Shown: positions 34,447 to 44,003 of the stretch, one piece after another | How the letters are laid out: every line of letters begins with the position of its first letter | How positions within the stretch are numbered: the stretch's first letter is position 1 | Notes under the pieces: model-generated | Told to the model about the DNA's origin: nothing | Databases searched by the model: none | What the model saw: the letters and a program-made list of their open reading frames with translations, nothing else | Made by a program: the position numbers and the translations under genes | NCBI GenBank assembly: GCA_947623305.1 | Contig: CANQGQ010000002.1 | Location: forward strand, 62,001-126,000 | Direction of reading: 5' to 3' | Origin: an uncultured Alistipes sp. | GTDB lineage: Bacteria; Bacteroidota; Bacteroidia; Bacteroidales; Rikenellaceae | Length of the DNA stretch: 64,000 bases

Positions 34447-36900
34447 TCAGAATCGGCACGAGACCGAAAGATAGAACGAACGGGGATAGACATAGGTGTA
34501 GTGCGAGGCTTGCGGTTCGCGATATTGCACGTCGCCTGCATAGCTGCGGCGGATGCGCTTCGATTCGTAACCGTCGTAGACCGATACGTCGTCGGTCAGG
34601 TTGCGGGCCATCAGCGAAATCGTCAGTCGGGCATCTTCCCCTATGCGGAAGCTCTTGAACAGCGCGGCATCGAGCGTAAAGGCGTCGTCCAATCGTTCCT
34701 GACTTACGAATGCCGCAAAGGCTTCGGGGGTCGTGCCGGCTTGTCGTGCGATGCGCTGCGTCCGCCGAAGGGGTTCCGGATCGACGTAACGGCCGCCGAC
34801 ATAGCCAGTCGACAGTCGGAATCCCCATCCTCGGGGACCGTAATAGCCCGCTTCGGCGCAGGCCGACCACTGCGGGACGCCTCCGGGCCGGCAATCGCCC
34901 ATGTAGCTCTCGGAACCGCTATCGACCGGCGAATTGTCCACGTCCGAAATGACCGTTACCGTCGGATTATGGATATAAAGGCTTTGCAGGGCCGAGCCTG
35001 CCGCCGTCAGCTGCCAGCGGCTGCCGAGCCGTACGAGGATCGCCGCCTCGATGCCGAATGTACAGATGCCCATGCCGCTCACCGACAGGTCGGAATAGAC
35101 GCCAGCCAGATCGTCGTAGTAACGAGACGTGTAGCCGATGTCCTCGGAGGCAGCAATGAAAGCCGTCGCCTGCCAGCGGATCCGTTCGCCGGTCGTTCGC
35201 CACGTCGCATCGGCCGCGAAGCGACGTTCGAGGCGGGGCGCATCCACCGTGCGGTTGTTGTAGAGCGGTTGATAGAAAAGTCCCTCCGCATCGGGCGCCG
35301 AAGTGGCCGCCATTGCCGCGATTTCCAAATAGTTGCGGGTGGAAATCGACCATCCGGCATAAGCGCGGATCGACCACGGAGCGAAGGTTATCCGACGCGA
35401 ATGACCGTAGGAATTTTCACCCGGGAAAAGTTCTTTTTCGTAGTGTCCGTTCCGATAGCGGAGGGCGCTGCCGAATCCGGCCGTGGCACCGGCCCGAAAA
35501 CGGTCGGACCGCCATGCGACTTGCACGTAGGCCCGTATCTCGCTCTCGCAGAGCGAATAGTCGTAACCGAAGCGGTCGCCTTCGCCGATGCGGCGGTCGG
35601 GATTGCGCAGGTTGTTCTGAAGCAGATTGCCGTAGGTGTCGTCGTCCACCAAATACTGGTCGATGTCGATCACGTAGTCCGACCCCAACAGATCGTTCAT
35701 CTGTTTGAACCGGCGGACATTGCGGTATTGCCATTCGGCGCCGTAGCGGATTTGCAGGTTGTCGGCCGCTTGGGTTGTGAAGCGCAGTCCGGCATAAATG
35801 CGGTAAAGTTGTTCGATCTGGTCTTCGAGCGTATAGACGGCTGGCCCTCCGGCCAGCCGGTTGCAGGCGATCATCCGATCCCAGTCGATCTGGGTGTAGT
35901 GCGGATCGTTGTTACGCCAGGCCTCCTCCGTGGCGCGGTCTTCGGTGTAGCTCGGCAGGTAACGGTAGTTGTCGGGCAGCGGCGTGCGCGCGTCGTACCA
36001 GTTCAGTCCGCTGTACGACCGCATGCCCGCTTCGAGACCGGCCGTCGCTGCGATTTCGGTCGAGGGGGCGATCTTCCATTGTCCGGCTATCTGCGCCATC
36101 GGCAGCTGTTCGCGACGGACACGGGCATTGCGGACTTTGCCGTTCTGGAAGCCCCAGGCCGGATTGTAGAACCGGTCGCCCGTCAGCAGGAAGGCCTCTT
36201 CGGTCGAGGCCGAACGTCCGCCGCGGATCGAAAAAGGAACGACAAGGCTGATTTCGATACGTCGGTTATCCGAAAATCGTTTGGCGAATCGCACACCGGC
36301 CGTTACGGCATCGGTGAAGACTCCTTCGATGTGCAGGTCTCGGCCCGTTCGGGCATCGACTGCCGCCGAACCGTACCAACCCTTGCCGAGCGAACCCGAC
36401 CATCCGGCCCGCAGCCCGAAACGATAGTTCCGATCGGACAACGAAAGGGCTGTGTAGTAGGGACGTAAACGGACGGCATCGTCGAATTGCAATAACCGAA
36501 TGCCGTCGACCGCTCCGGAATAGCCGTCGGGAGCCGCGGCACCTGCATGGAATGTTTCGTCGGCACCGAGAATCCGCAGCAGCGAGCGGGTGCGGTAGTT
36601 GTCGACGGACATGCTGTTCAGCAGGGTGCGTTCGTCGCGGTAGCTTCGTCCACGACGACCCTGGGCGACCATCGGCAGGTTGTAATCCGTGCATTCGCCG
36701 TAGAGGTCGGGTGCGACCTGCACGGCCCGATAAAAGAGTGTCGTATCGGTTTCGAGCATCGGGGCATAGGCTTCGGCATCGCGCTGGTAGGGGTAGAATT
36801 CCCGAACGTACTCCTGTGCGGCTGCACCGGTCGGCCCGCCGACGAGGATCGACGCAAGCAACAGGCTGCGACCGAATCCCCGATCCGAAAAATACCGCAT
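34447..36900 (-). CDS. Large outer-membrane beta-barrel protein, TonB-receptor-like C-terminus
   Basis: The 817-aa product has a signal peptide (about residues 1-28, ending TGAAAQ) and a beta-barrel pattern throughout. It ends in an aromatic-terminated strand ([13 protein letters not shown]), the outer-membrane insertion signal. The C-terminal third ([24 protein letters not shown]) is like the last strands of TonB-dependent receptors. The N-terminus shows no carboxypeptidase-like domain and no recognisable plug motif, so it may be a plug-less or strongly diverged relative. It sits near two DUF5689 lipoproteins. pepD is 19 bp upstream and obgE 26 bp downstream. Confidence 0.85.
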   Translation of the reverse strand: MRYFSDRGFGRSLLLASILVGGPTGAAAQEYVREFYPYQRDAEAYAPMLETDTTLFYRAVQVAPDLYGECTDYNLPMVAQGRRGRSYRDERTLLNSMSVDNYRTRSLLRILGADETFHAGAAAPDGYSGAVDGIRLLQFDDAVRLRPYYTALSLSDRNYRFGLRAGWSGSLGKGWYGSAAVDARTGRDLHIEGVFTDAVTAGVRFAKRFSDNRRIEISLVVPFSIRGGRSASTEEAFLLTGDRFYNPAWGFQNGKVRNARVRREQLPMAQIAGQWKIAPSTEIAATAGLEAGMRSYSGLNWYDARTPLPDNYRYLPSYTEDRATEEAWRNNDPHYTQIDWDRMIACNRLAGGPAVYTLEDQIEQLYRIYAGLRFTTQAADNLQIRYGAEWQYRNVRRFKQMNDLLGSDYVIDIDQYLVDDDTYGNLLQNNLRNPDRRIGEGDRFGYDYSLCESEIRAYVQVAWRSDRFRAGATAGFGSALRYRNGHYEKELFPGENSYGHSRRITFAPWSIRAYAGWSISTRNYLEIAAMAATSAPDAEGLFYQPLYNNRTVDAPRLERRFAADATWRTTGERIRWQATAFIAASEDIGYTSRYYDDLAGVYSDLSVSGMGICTFGIEAAILVRLGSRWQLTAAGSALQSLYIHNPTVTVISDVDNSPVDSGSESYMGDCRPGGVPQWSACAEAGYYGPRGWGFRLSTGYVGGRYVDPEPLRRTQRIARQAGTTPEAFAAFVSQERLDDAFTLDAALFKSFRIGEDARLTISLMARNLTDDVSVYDGYESKRIRRSYAGDVQYREPQASHYTYVYPRSFYLSVSCRF

Positions 36901-36919
36901 GACCCGATGAGTGGATGGA

Positions 36920-38371
36920 TTAGAGCGTACGGAGAACCTCCAGCAACAGACGCCAGAATTTGTCGACGGTGGCGATTTCGAGCCGTTCATCGGGCGAGTG
37001 GACGCCGCGCAGCGTGGGCCCGAACGACACCATCTCCAAATCGGGATATTTTTCCAAGAACAAGCCGCACTCCAAACCGGCGTGGATGGCGCGCACTTTC
37101 GGTTCCGTGCCGAAAAGCCGTTTGTAGCTTTCGGCCGTTACTTCCAACAGCTTCGATTGCGGATTCGGTGTCCAGCCCGGGTAGCCGTCCGAATGGGCGA
37201 CGTCGGCGCCGGCCAGTGCGAAGACCGATTCGACCATCTGCATGACATAGGTCTTGGCGCTCTCGACCGACGAGCGTTGCGACGACGTAACGACGATGCG
37301 GTCGTCTCCCTCGAACTTGACCGATGCGAGGTTGGTCGAGGTCTCGACCAAACCCGGCACGGCGAACGACATGGCGATCACGCCGTTGGGCACGCCGACC
37401 AGCGAATAGATCAGCCCGAATTGCGTTTTGGCATCCAGCACCTCGTCGACCGAGGGCATTTCGTTGAGTGTGATTTTGAAATTCGGCTCGCGGAAACGGA
37501 ATTCGTTTTCGAGATCGGCCGCAAAAAGCCGGTAACGTTTCAGAAACTCGGTTTTGTAGCGTTCGGGCACGCCGAAGATCGCGTAGGCTTCGCGCGGAAT
37601 GGCGTTGCGCAGGTTGCCGCCCGAGAAGTAGCTCAACCGCAGTTCGCACGATTGCATGCCGTCCCACAACAAACGGGCTACGGTCTTGTTGGAATTGACG
37701 CGTCCTTTGTCGATGTCGTCGCCCGAATGGCCGCCGAGCAGATCGGAGACGTCCACGCGGAAGAAGGCGTAGTTTTTCGGCGCCGGTTCCATCGTGTAGC
37801 GGAACGTCGCGAGGGTGTCGATGCCGCCTGCGCAGCCGATGAAGAGTTCGCCTTCGTCTTCGGAGTCGAGGTTGATGAGGTATTTTCCGGTCAGCATTTC
37901 TTCGCCTAATTCGAAGGCGCCGGTCAGACCCGTCTCCTCATCGACGGTGAAGAGCGCTTCGACGGGGCCGTGTTGTACGTCGGGGTCGATCAGCACAGCC
38001 AGCGCCGCAGCCATGCCGATGCCGCAGTCCGCGCCGAGCGTCGTCCCTTCGGCCTTGACCCATTCGCCGTCGATGCGGGTCCGGATGGCGTCGTGTTCGA
38101 AATCGAACTCCACGTCGGAATTTTTCTCGCACACCATGTCCATGTGCGCCTGCAAAACGATGGTCGGATGCGCTTCGAATCCGGCGGTGGCGGGTTTGCG
38201 CATCACGACGTTGCCGATAGCGTCTTTCCGGTATTCGATCTGGTGCGACTGGGCGAAATCGACGAGGTATTCGATGATGCGTCCCTCTTTTTTCGACGGA
38301 CGGGGCACTTGCGTAATGGCATCGAACAATTCCCACACGATGCGGGGATTCAAAGCGGTGATAGCTGACAT
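36920..38371 (-). CDS. pepD: Aminoacyl-histidine dipeptidase PepD (M20 family)
   Basis: PepD is a zinc dipeptidase of broad specificity (Xaa-His and others). The 483-aa product has the M20 metal motifs: LQAHMDMVCEK (His, Asp), LGADCGIGMAAALA (bridging Asp), VDEETGLTGAFEL (catalytic Glu and Glu ligand), INLDSEDEGELFIGCAGG and a late His (GLECGLFLEKYP region). The call is supported over the full length, starting ITALNPRIVWELFDAITQVPRPS, which is typical of PepD. It is divergent from ispF with overlapping promoters, and the outer-membrane protein gene follows 19 bp downstream. Confidence 0.95.
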   Translation of the reverse strand: MSAITALNPRIVWELFDAITQVPRPSKKEGRIIEYLVDFAQSHQIEYRKDAIGNVVMRKPATAGFEAHPTIVLQAHMDMVCEKNSDVEFDFEHDAIRTRIDGEWVKAEGTTLGADCGIGMAAALAVLIDPDVQHGPVEALFTVDEETGLTGAFELGEEMLTGKYLINLDSEDEGELFIGCAGGIDTLATFRYTMEPAPKNYAFFRVDVSDLLGGHSGDDIDKGRVNSNKTVARLLWDGMQSCELRLSYFSGGNLRNAIPREAYAIFGVPERYKTEFLKRYRLFAADLENEFRFREPNFKITLNEMPSVDEVLDAKTQFGLIYSLVGVPNGVIAMSFAVPGLVETSTNLASVKFEGDDRIVVTSSQRSSVESAKTYVMQMVESVFALAGADVAHSDGYPGWTPNPQSKLLEVTAESYKRLFGTEPKVRAIHAGLECGLFLEKYPDLEMVSFGPTLRGVHSPDERLEIATVDKFWRLLLEVLRTL

Positions 38372-38386
38372 AAAAAGAAATTATTT

Positions 38387-38417
38387 TTTGCAAAAATAGG
38401 GATTTTTCCTAACTTTG
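38387..38417 (+). promoter_or_regulatory. ispF promoter, overlapping the divergent pepD promoter
   Basis: For ispF, TTTG (38387-38390), 19 nt, TAACTTTG (38410-38417) match the Bacteroidota consensus exactly. Within that spacer, on the minus strand, TATTTTTG (38391-38398) is the pepD -7 box, 20 bp before its ATG. The two polymerases would occupy overlapping DNA. Confidence 0.75.
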
Positions 38418-38439
38418 GCAATATATATACCGATTGTTC

Positions 38440-38919
38440 ATGGATTTCAGAATAGGACACGGATACGACGTGCACGTCTTGGCTGAGGGGCTGCCGTTGG
38501 TGTTGGGCGGCGTGCGAATTCCGTATGAGAAAGGGTTCGTCGCCCATTCGGACGGCGATGTGGCCATTCATGCTGTGTGCGATGCCTTGTTGGGTGCCGC
38601 TGCGTTGGGCGACATCGGACAGCATTTCCCCGATACGTCGGACGATTTTGCAGGCATCGACTCGAAAATCCTGCTGCAACGCGTTGTGTCGCTCTTGCGC
38701 GAACGGGGCTATGCTATCGGGAACGTGGACTGCACGATCCGGATGCAGCAGCCGAAGTTGCGTCCGTATGTCGATGCGATGCGTGCGGCGATGGCTGCAG
38801 CCATGGACGTGGAGGTCGACCGCGTGTCGGTCAAGGCGACGACGACCGAACGGCTCGGATTCGAGGGCCGCGAGGAGGGCGTCTCGGTTTCGGCCGTGGC
38901 GCTGATTTATAAAGCGTGA
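38440..38919 (+). CDS. ispF: 2-C-methyl-D-erythritol 2,4-cyclodiphosphate synthase IspF
   Basis: IspF cyclises CDP-methylerythritol 2-phosphate in the MEP pathway. The 159-aa product has RIGHGYDVHVL (zinc-ligand Asp and His), the AHSDGDVAIHAVCDALLGA motif (His ligand), GDIGQHFPDT and the C-terminal KATTTERLGFEGREEGVSV. ATG 38440 is preferred to the TTG at 38434 since the family begins M-(D)-(F)RIGHGYD. It has its own promoter, divergent from pepD. A palindromic repeat follows downstream. Confidence 0.97.
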   Translation: MDFRIGHGYDVHVLAEGLPLVLGGVRIPYEKGFVAHSDGDVAIHAVCDALLGAAALGDIGQHFPDTSDDFAGIDSKILLQRVVSLLRERGYAIGNVDCTIRMQQPKLRPYVDAMRAAMAAAMDVEVDRVSVKATTTERLGFEGREEGVSVSAVALIYKA

Positions 38920-38952
38920 AGCGGATGGCAGGGGGCTCGAGGTATCTCGACC

Positions 38953-39050
38953 GAAGCCCCTCCCAAGGGAGGGGTTTGGGGTGGGGTCCAATCTGCAAAC
39001 GACGCCGGAGGCGGCGAACACCGAGGGGCGGATTTGAAAATCCGGCGTTA
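38953..39050 (+). repeat. Dispersed palindromic repeat, copy 3
   Basis: Blocks in order: GAAGCCCCTCCC-AA-GGGAGGGG, TTTGGGGTGGGGTC, AATCTGCAAACG, the inverted core ACGCCGGAGGCGGCG, then GGCGGATTTG AAAATCCGG. It lies between ispF and the DPP-III-like gene, in the same orientation as the copies at 22854 and 54463. Confidence 0.8.
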
Positions 39051-39112
39051 AAAACGCAGAAACAAGAAGATTTATAATCGCATAACTTGGCATCATAATA
39101 GTAACCCGATAA

Positions 39113-41143
39113 ATGAAAACAATGCGTATTCTTTCAGTCATGTGTGTGATTGCTGCTGTTGCGGTCGCTTGCGGCCGCCGTTCGGAAGCGGAAAACGAAG
39201 CGTCGTGGATCGTCGATCGGTTCGACGACATCAAGGTCATCCGTTACGAGGTGCCGGGCTTCGAACAGTTGCCGTTGCAGGAGAAAGTGTTGATCTATTA
39301 CCTCTCCGAAGCGGCCAAATGCGGCCGGGACATCCTTTTCGACCAGAATTTTAAGTACAATCTCGCCATTCGCCGGACGCTCGAAACCATCTACGAGCAC
39401 TACGAGGGCGACCGCACGGTGCCCGAGTGGGCGGCGTTGGAGAAATACCTGAAAAAGGTGTGGTTCGCCAACGGCATCCATCATCATTACTCCAACGACA
39501 AGTTCGTGCCCGAGTTTAGCGAGGCGTATTTCCGCACCGTGGCATCGACCATTCCCGATGAACGGTTCGGCGAGCTGAACGGCCTTTTCGAGGAGGTTTG
39601 CACCGCGATTTTCGATCCGACGCTTTACAAAACGCGGCTCAACCAGGCGGCGGGCGACGACCTGATCGCCACTTCGTCGAACAACTATTACGCCGGCGGT
39701 GTTACGCAATCCGAAGCCGAGCGTTTCTATGCCGACATGGCCGCGGCCGATGCGGGCAATCCCGAACCGGTTTCCTACGGTCTGAACTCGCAGTTGGCGA
39801 AGGTGGACGGCCGATTGCAGGAACGGGTCTGGAAGATCGGCGGTATGTATTCGCCGGCCATCGAAAAGATCGTCTATTGGCTGAAGAAAGCCGCGACGGT
39901 GGCCGAGGAGCCGCAAAAGACCAATATCGAGGCGTTGATCGCCTATTACGAGACGGGCGATTTGAAGGAGTTCGACCGTTACAACATCGGTTGGGTGAAG
40001 GATACCGTCTCGAATGTCGATTTTGTGAATGGATTCATTGAGGATTACGGCGATCCGATGGGCCGCAAGGCGTCGTGGGAGGCCAATGTCAACTTCATGG
40101 ATCGGGAGGCCTGCCACCGTACGGAGGTAATTTCCGAAAATGCCCAGTGGTTCGAAGACCACTCGCCCGTGGCGCCCGAATATCGCAAGGAGAAGGTCAA
40201 GGGCGTCTCGGCGAAGGTCATCACCGTGGCGATGTTGGGCGGCGATTGCTATCCGGCGACCCCCATCGGCATCAACCTGCCCAATGCGGACTGGATTCGC
40301 AAGGAGTACGGTTCGAAGTCGGTAACCATCGACAACATCACCTATGCGTATGACAAGGCGGCGCACGGCAACGGCTTCGACGAGGAGTTCGTTTTGCGGG
40401 CCGAGGATCGCGAGCGGATGGAAAGATACGGCAAACTGGCCGACGACCTGCACACCGATCTGCACGAATGTCTGGGCCACGGTTCCGGCCAGTTGGCGCC
40501 CGGGGTCAAGGGCGGCGAACTGAAAAGCTACGGTTCTACGTTGGAGGAGGCTCGCGCCGACCTCTTCGGATTGTATTATCTGGGCGATCCCAAGCTGGTA
40601 GAGCTGGGACTGGTACCGTCGTTCGATGTAGCTAAGGCGGGGTATGCCAACTACATCATGAACGGGCTGATGACTCAGCTGGCGCGCATCGAGCCCGGCA
40701 AGCAGGTCGAGGAGTCGCACATGCGCAACCGCAAGTTGATCGCCGAATGGTGTTACGAACACGGCCAGGCTGACAAGGTGATCGAATGGGTCGTGCAGGA
40801 GGGCAAACGTTACGTCGTCGTGAACGATTTCGAGAAATTGCGCGCGTTGTTCGGCGAGTTGCTGCACGAGGTGCAGCGCATCAAGTCGGAGGGCGACTAC
40901 GAAGCCGGCAAAGAGTTGGTCGAGCGGTATGCCGTGAAGGTCGATCCAGCCGTGCATGCCGAGGTGCTCGAACGTTACTCCGCTTTGGGCATCGAGCCTT
41001 ACGGCGGGTTCGTCAATCCGGAATACGAGTTGGTTGTGCAGGACGGGCGGATCGTCGATGTGAAGATCGCTTATCCGGCGAACTACGTCGAACAGATGCT
41101 CGGTTATGCGAAGGAGTATTCGTTCCTGCCGAACCGCAATTAA
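39113..41143 (+). CDS. Dipeptidyl-peptidase III-like (M49) zinc metallopeptidase lipoprotein
   Basis: The 676-aa product has a lipoprotein signal (CVIAAVAVAC, Cys about residue 20), so it is anchored in the envelope rather than cytoplasmic like classical DPP III. It carries the M49 zinc motif HECLGH (H451, E452, H456) and the second motif EEARAD (E478-D483) that provides the third ligand. Both are intact. DPP III removes dipeptides from short peptide N-termini. The alternative start ATG 39122 would shorten the signal slightly. It ends before a very strong shared terminator with the PH-domain gene. Confidence 0.93.
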   Translation: MKTMRILSVMCVIAAVAVACGRRSEAENEASWIVDRFDDIKVIRYEVPGFEQLPLQEKVLIYYLSEAAKCGRDILFDQNFKYNLAIRRTLETIYEHYEGDRTVPEWAALEKYLKKVWFANGIHHHYSNDKFVPEFSEAYFRTVASTIPDERFGELNGLFEEVCTAIFDPTLYKTRLNQAAGDDLIATSSNNYYAGGVTQSEAERFYADMAAADAGNPEPVSYGLNSQLAKVDGRLQERVWKIGGMYSPAIEKIVYWLKKAATVAEEPQKTNIEALIAYYETGDLKEFDRYNIGWVKDTVSNVDFVNGFIEDYGDPMGRKASWEANVNFMDREACHRTEVISENAQWFEDHSPVAPEYRKEKVKGVSAKVITVAMLGGDCYPATPIGINLPNADWIRKEYGSKSVTIDNITYAYDKAAHGNGFDEEFVLRAEDRERMERYGKLADDLHTDLHECLGHGSGQLAPGVKGGELKSYGSTLEEARADLFGLYYLGDPKLVELGLVPSFDVAKAGYANYIMNGLMTQLARIEPGKQVEESHMRNRKLIAEWCYEHGQADKVIEWVVQEGKRYVVVNDFEKLRALFGELLHEVQRIKSEGDYEAGKELVERYAVKVDPAVHAEVLERYSALGIEPYGGFVNPEYELVVQDGRIVDVKIAYPANYVEQMLGYAKEYSFLPNRN

Positions 41144-41158
41144 ATAGCGAGCACAGCC

Positions 41159-41206
41159 AATAAAAGCACGCCGATTCAGTACATACTGAATCGGCGTGCT
41201 TTTATT
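41159..41206. terminator. 48-bp perfect palindrome, bidirectional terminator
   Basis: Bases 41159-41181 and 41184-41206 are perfect complements (23 bp) around a 2-nt centre, with A-run and T-run ends on both strands. It serves the plus-strand DPP-III-like gene and the convergent PH-domain gene, whose TAA stop (41202-41204) lies inside the palindrome. Confidence 0.95.
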
Positions 41207-41723
41207 CGGATTCGTCGCTGGCAGGAGTGTCCGCGGGGGTCAGCTCTGCGACCAACCGTTCGACGTCGGGGCACGAGACGATGATCCGTTCGTCGTAACG
41301 ATCCTCGATTTCGACGAAATTGCGCCAGACCGAAGCGTAAATCCGCACCCGCTCGAACCGGCGCAAGTCGAGGAAGTAGCCGTAATAACCGAAAAATCCG
41401 CATCCGCCGAAGAGCGGAATCATCCATTTCATGCGCCGCAGGTCTGTGATCGGGTGGACGGCCTTGATGTCCGCGCGTTGGATTTCGGTGATGTCGAGCA
41501 GGCAGCGGATTTCGACCGAATCGTCCTTGACGATGATTTTGCGGGGAATCGAAAGCGCCATCAGTGCGACCGCAGCGACGATGAACGACGTGAACCACGC
41601 CGAAAAATAACCGCCTTCGTAGAGATAGTACAGTCCGACGCCCATCAGCGTGAAGACGACCAAGTGAGCGAGCGTCCAGTAGAGCGTCCGGCGATCGAAC
41701 CGGTATTTGTAGACGGTTATCAT
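41202..41723 (-). CDS. PH-domain-like membrane protein
   Basis: The 173-aa product has two membrane helices (about residues 15-35 and 41-57). A soluble domain follows with the bacterial PH-like pattern: SIPRKIIVKDDSVEIRCLLDITEIQRADIKAVHPI, where a short strand pair leads into a conserved 'I...dI..v' stretch. I would place it in the bacterial PH/DUF304-like group, with moderate confidence. ispD lies 8 nt upstream on the same strand, and the stop codon sits inside the bidirectional terminator. Confidence 0.7.
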   Translation of the reverse strand: MITVYKYRFDRRTLYWTLAHLVVFTLMGVGLYYLYEGGYFSAWFTSFIVAAVALMALSIPRKIIVKDDSVEIRCLLDITEIQRADIKAVHPITDLRRMKWMIPLFGGCGFFGYYGYFLDLRRFERVRIYASVWRNFVEIEDRYDERIIVSCPDVERLVAELTPADTPASDESE

Positions 41724-41731
41724 GGTAGCTT

Positions 41732-42490
41732 TTATTCGGCGTCCGCCTGTTGCGAGTGCGCTTCGTCCGGGTCGGTTGCCTCTCGATCGGCTTGCATCGC
41801 GAGCAGGGCCTCGGCCAGAGCGAAATCCTCGGATGTGGTGAGTTTGAGGTTCGTTCGTTCGCCTTCGACCAGTCGCACGGGATGGCCGGCGGCTTCGACG
41901 ACCGAAGCATCGTCGGTGAATCGCGGGTCGAACTCGGCCCGATAGGCTTCCGTCAGCCAGTCGGCGCGGAAAACTTGCGGCGTTTGGATGATACGCAGGC
42001 GGCTCCGGTCGATGACGTGCGAGCGGCAGTCGGTCTCCTGCGGAGCGGTTCCGTATGCGTCGATGGCCCGGAACGAATCGACGGGTGCGACTGCCGGAAT
42101 GGCGGCACCGGTCGCCTCGGCTTCGGCGATGACGCGGCGAAGCATTTCCGGCGTTGCGAACGGGCGCACGGCATCGTGTACGGCGATGAATTCGGGATCG
42201 GTGCGGAGGACTGCCAAGCCGTTTTTCACCGAATGGAAACGCTCCTCGCCTCCGGCGACGGTGGTGTGGGTCGGCACCTCGAAACGGGCGGAAAAGTCTT
42301 TCCAAAAGTCGATGTATCGGGCCGGAAGGACAACGACGATTTCCGTTCCGCGGAGGGTTGTGGCGAACAGGTCGATCGTGCGGGCCAGCACGGGTCGATT
42401 GCCCAACAACCGGAATTGTTTGGGCAGACTGCCGCCGCAGCGTGTTCCGCTGCCGCCTGCGACGATGATGACCGCCGTACGCCGTTCCAT
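41732..42490 (-). CDS. ispD: 2-C-methyl-D-erythritol 4-phosphate cytidylyltransferase IspD
   Basis: IspD makes CDP-methylerythritol in the MEP pathway. The 252-aa product starts VIIVAGGSGTRCGGSLPKQF (the nucleotidyltransferase signature with the catalytic Lys in PKQF). It has TVAGGEERFHSVKNGL, VHDAVRPF, PQVFRADWL and TDDASVVEAAG, and VEGERTNLKLTTSEDFALAE at the end. All key residues are present. The C-terminal 20 residues are an acidic extension. ATG 42490 is set by the signature. It is followed by the PH-domain gene, and the M23 lipoprotein gene is 13 nt upstream. Confidence 0.96.
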   Translation of the reverse strand: MERRTAVIIVAGGSGTRCGGSLPKQFRLLGNRPVLARTIDLFATTLRGTEIVVVLPARYIDFWKDFSARFEVPTHTTVAGGEERFHSVKNGLAVLRTDPEFIAVHDAVRPFATPEMLRRVIAEAEATGAAIPAVAPVDSFRAIDAYGTAPQETDCRSHVIDRSRLRIIQTPQVFRADWLTEAYRAEFDPRFTDDASVVEAAGHPVRLVEGERTNLKLTTSEDFALAEALLAMQADREATDPDEAHSQQADAE

Positions 42491-42503
42491 GCTCGTTGTG
42501 CCG

Positions 42504-43913
42504 TTATTTTTTCTTCGCTGTTTCGGGTTGTTTCTGCTGCGCTGCGGGCTGTGCTTCGTTTTTCGACGAGGCTTTATTAGCCGCTTGCGCATCGGGCGCT
42601 TTGTCCGCAGCCACCGATACTGTCGCCTTGGCATTCGCCGCAGCAGGGTCGAATCCGAGCAACTCCAGCGAATCCAGTCGGGTGATGCGCTGTTCGTCCG
42701 GTACTTCGCCGTTCAATTCGGCCATGACGCGGTCACGGACGAATTCGAAAGCGGCGCGCTGTTCTTTCGCAATAGGCTCTGCCGGTTCCTGCGGAATCTT
42801 CAGCGGGTCGATGGGAGTACCGTTCTTCCAGATGCGGTAGTCGAGATGCGGCCCGGTAGATGCGCCCGTCGAACCCACATAACCGATCAACTGTCCCTGG
42901 ACGACCCGTTTGCCTTTGGCGATTCCCTTGGCATAGCCGCTCAAGTGGAGATAGCCGGTTTGCAGGTTGCCTGCATGTTTGATCTTCAGCGTGTTGCCGC
43001 CTCCGCCGCCCCAGCCTTTGAAGATCACCACGCCGTCGGCTACGGCCCGTACGGGCGTGCCTTTCGGTGCGGCGTAGTCCACGCCCGTATGAGGCCGGTA
43101 AACCTTATAAATCGGATGTTTGCGGGCGTAGGAGAAGCGGGAGCTGATGCGCGTGTATTTCAGCGGTGCCTTGAGCAGTTGTTTGCGCAGGCTGTTGCCG
43201 TCGGCCTCCCAGTAGCGCACCTTGCCGTCCTGGTGGAACGGGATGGCATAATAGTCTTTGCCGTTCTGGGTGAATCGCGCGCCCCAGATTTGTCCGATGC
43301 CCACCGATACCGTGTCGTCGATGAAGCGTTCGTCGTAGATGACCGTGAAGCTGTCGCCTTTCTGGATGCCGAAGAAGTCGATCGTCCATTGATAGACATC
43401 TTCCATTTCAGCGGCGAGCGCGTAGGGGAGGTTTTGTTCCATGATGGCGCCCCAGAGCGACGAGTTGATCACGGCGCTCTTTTTGGTGCGTCGCAGCGTG
43501 TAGGGCTTCGTCTCTTGATGCACGGCGATCGAGTCGTCGATGAAACTGAAAACGACGTAATCGGTGCGGTTGCATTCATAGACCAAGTGGTCGAGGTGGG
43601 GAGCATGGAGTGAATCTTCGTGGATGAAAGCAGTGTATTTGTGTCCGGCGCGGATGTTGCGGAGCGGGAACACCTCTTTCGACGCCCGATCGAGTCGGTC
43701 GACGGTCGCCGGTGTGATGCCGAAATTGCCTAACAGCTTGCTCATCGTTTCGCCGTGGGCCACTTCGCCCGTTTCCAGCCGGTAGTCGTCGGCCACGATG
43801 CCGTATACGATGTTGTGGGGAGTCTCTTCGTCTTCTCCGTTTTTCGGCGTGCACGACGGACACGCCAAGCCCATCCACAGCAGGGCGCAAATCAGTATGT
43901 TCGAATTTTTCAT
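42504..43913 (-). CDS. M23 peptidoglycan DD-metallopeptidase lipoprotein with Ala/Lys/Gln-rich tail
   Basis: The 469-aa product has a lipoprotein signal (LWMGLACPSC, Cys about residue 21). An N-terminal domain (about 30-250) looks like LysM/OapA-type substrate-recognition modules of MepM-like proteins. The LytM/M23 domain (about 265-385) has HTGVDYAAPKGTPV (His, Asp), GYLHLSGY and GPHLDYRIW, so the last His of the usual HLHFE motif is Asp-Tyr-Arg (HLDYR), common in MepM-like enzymes. The final about 60 residues are low-complexity Ala/Gln/Lys-rich. A TAAATTTG box (43923-43930) suggests a leader of only a few nucleotides. Confidence 0.92.
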   Translation of the reverse strand: MKNSNILICALLWMGLACPSCTPKNGEDEETPHNIVYGIVADDYRLETGEVAHGETMSKLLGNFGITPATVDRLDRASKEVFPLRNIRAGHKYTAFIHEDSLHAPHLDHLVYECNRTDYVVFSFIDDSIAVHQETKPYTLRRTKKSAVINSSLWGAIMEQNLPYALAAEMEDVYQWTIDFFGIQKGDSFTVIYDERFIDDTVSVGIGQIWGARFTQNGKDYYAIPFHQDGKVRYWEADGNSLRKQLLKAPLKYTRISSRFSYARKHPIYKVYRPHTGVDYAAPKGTPVRAVADGVVIFKGWGGGGGNTLKIKHAGNLQTGYLHLSGYAKGIAKGKRVVQGQLIGYVGSTGASTGPHLDYRIWKNGTPIDPLKIPQEPAEPIAKEQRAAFEFVRDRVMAELNGEVPDEQRITRLDSLELLGFDPAAANAKATVSVAADKAPDAQAANKASSKNEAQPAAQQKQPETAKKK

Positions 43914-43922
43914 AACCGGAGA

Positions 43923-43930
43923 CAAATTTA
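43923..43930 (-). promoter_or_regulatory. -7 box of the M23 lipoprotein gene (near-leaderless)
   Basis: TAAATTTG on the minus strand fits TAnnTTTG. The ATG is at 43913, so the start site would lie within a few nucleotides of the start codon. ispD and the PH-domain gene probably belong to the same transcript. Confidence 0.5.
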
Positions 43931-44003
43931 CGCAAAAAAATGCGGAAAATCGGTAACTCTTTCGCCTTTTTGTCCCACCGGCCCGAAATTTGTCGCTTTT
44001 CGT

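Noticed and set aside
34441..36468. 675-codon plus-strand frame opposite the outer-membrane barrel gene
   Set aside because: Composition is Arg/Gly/Val-rich without a signature; the minus-strand frame has signal peptide and barrel strands.
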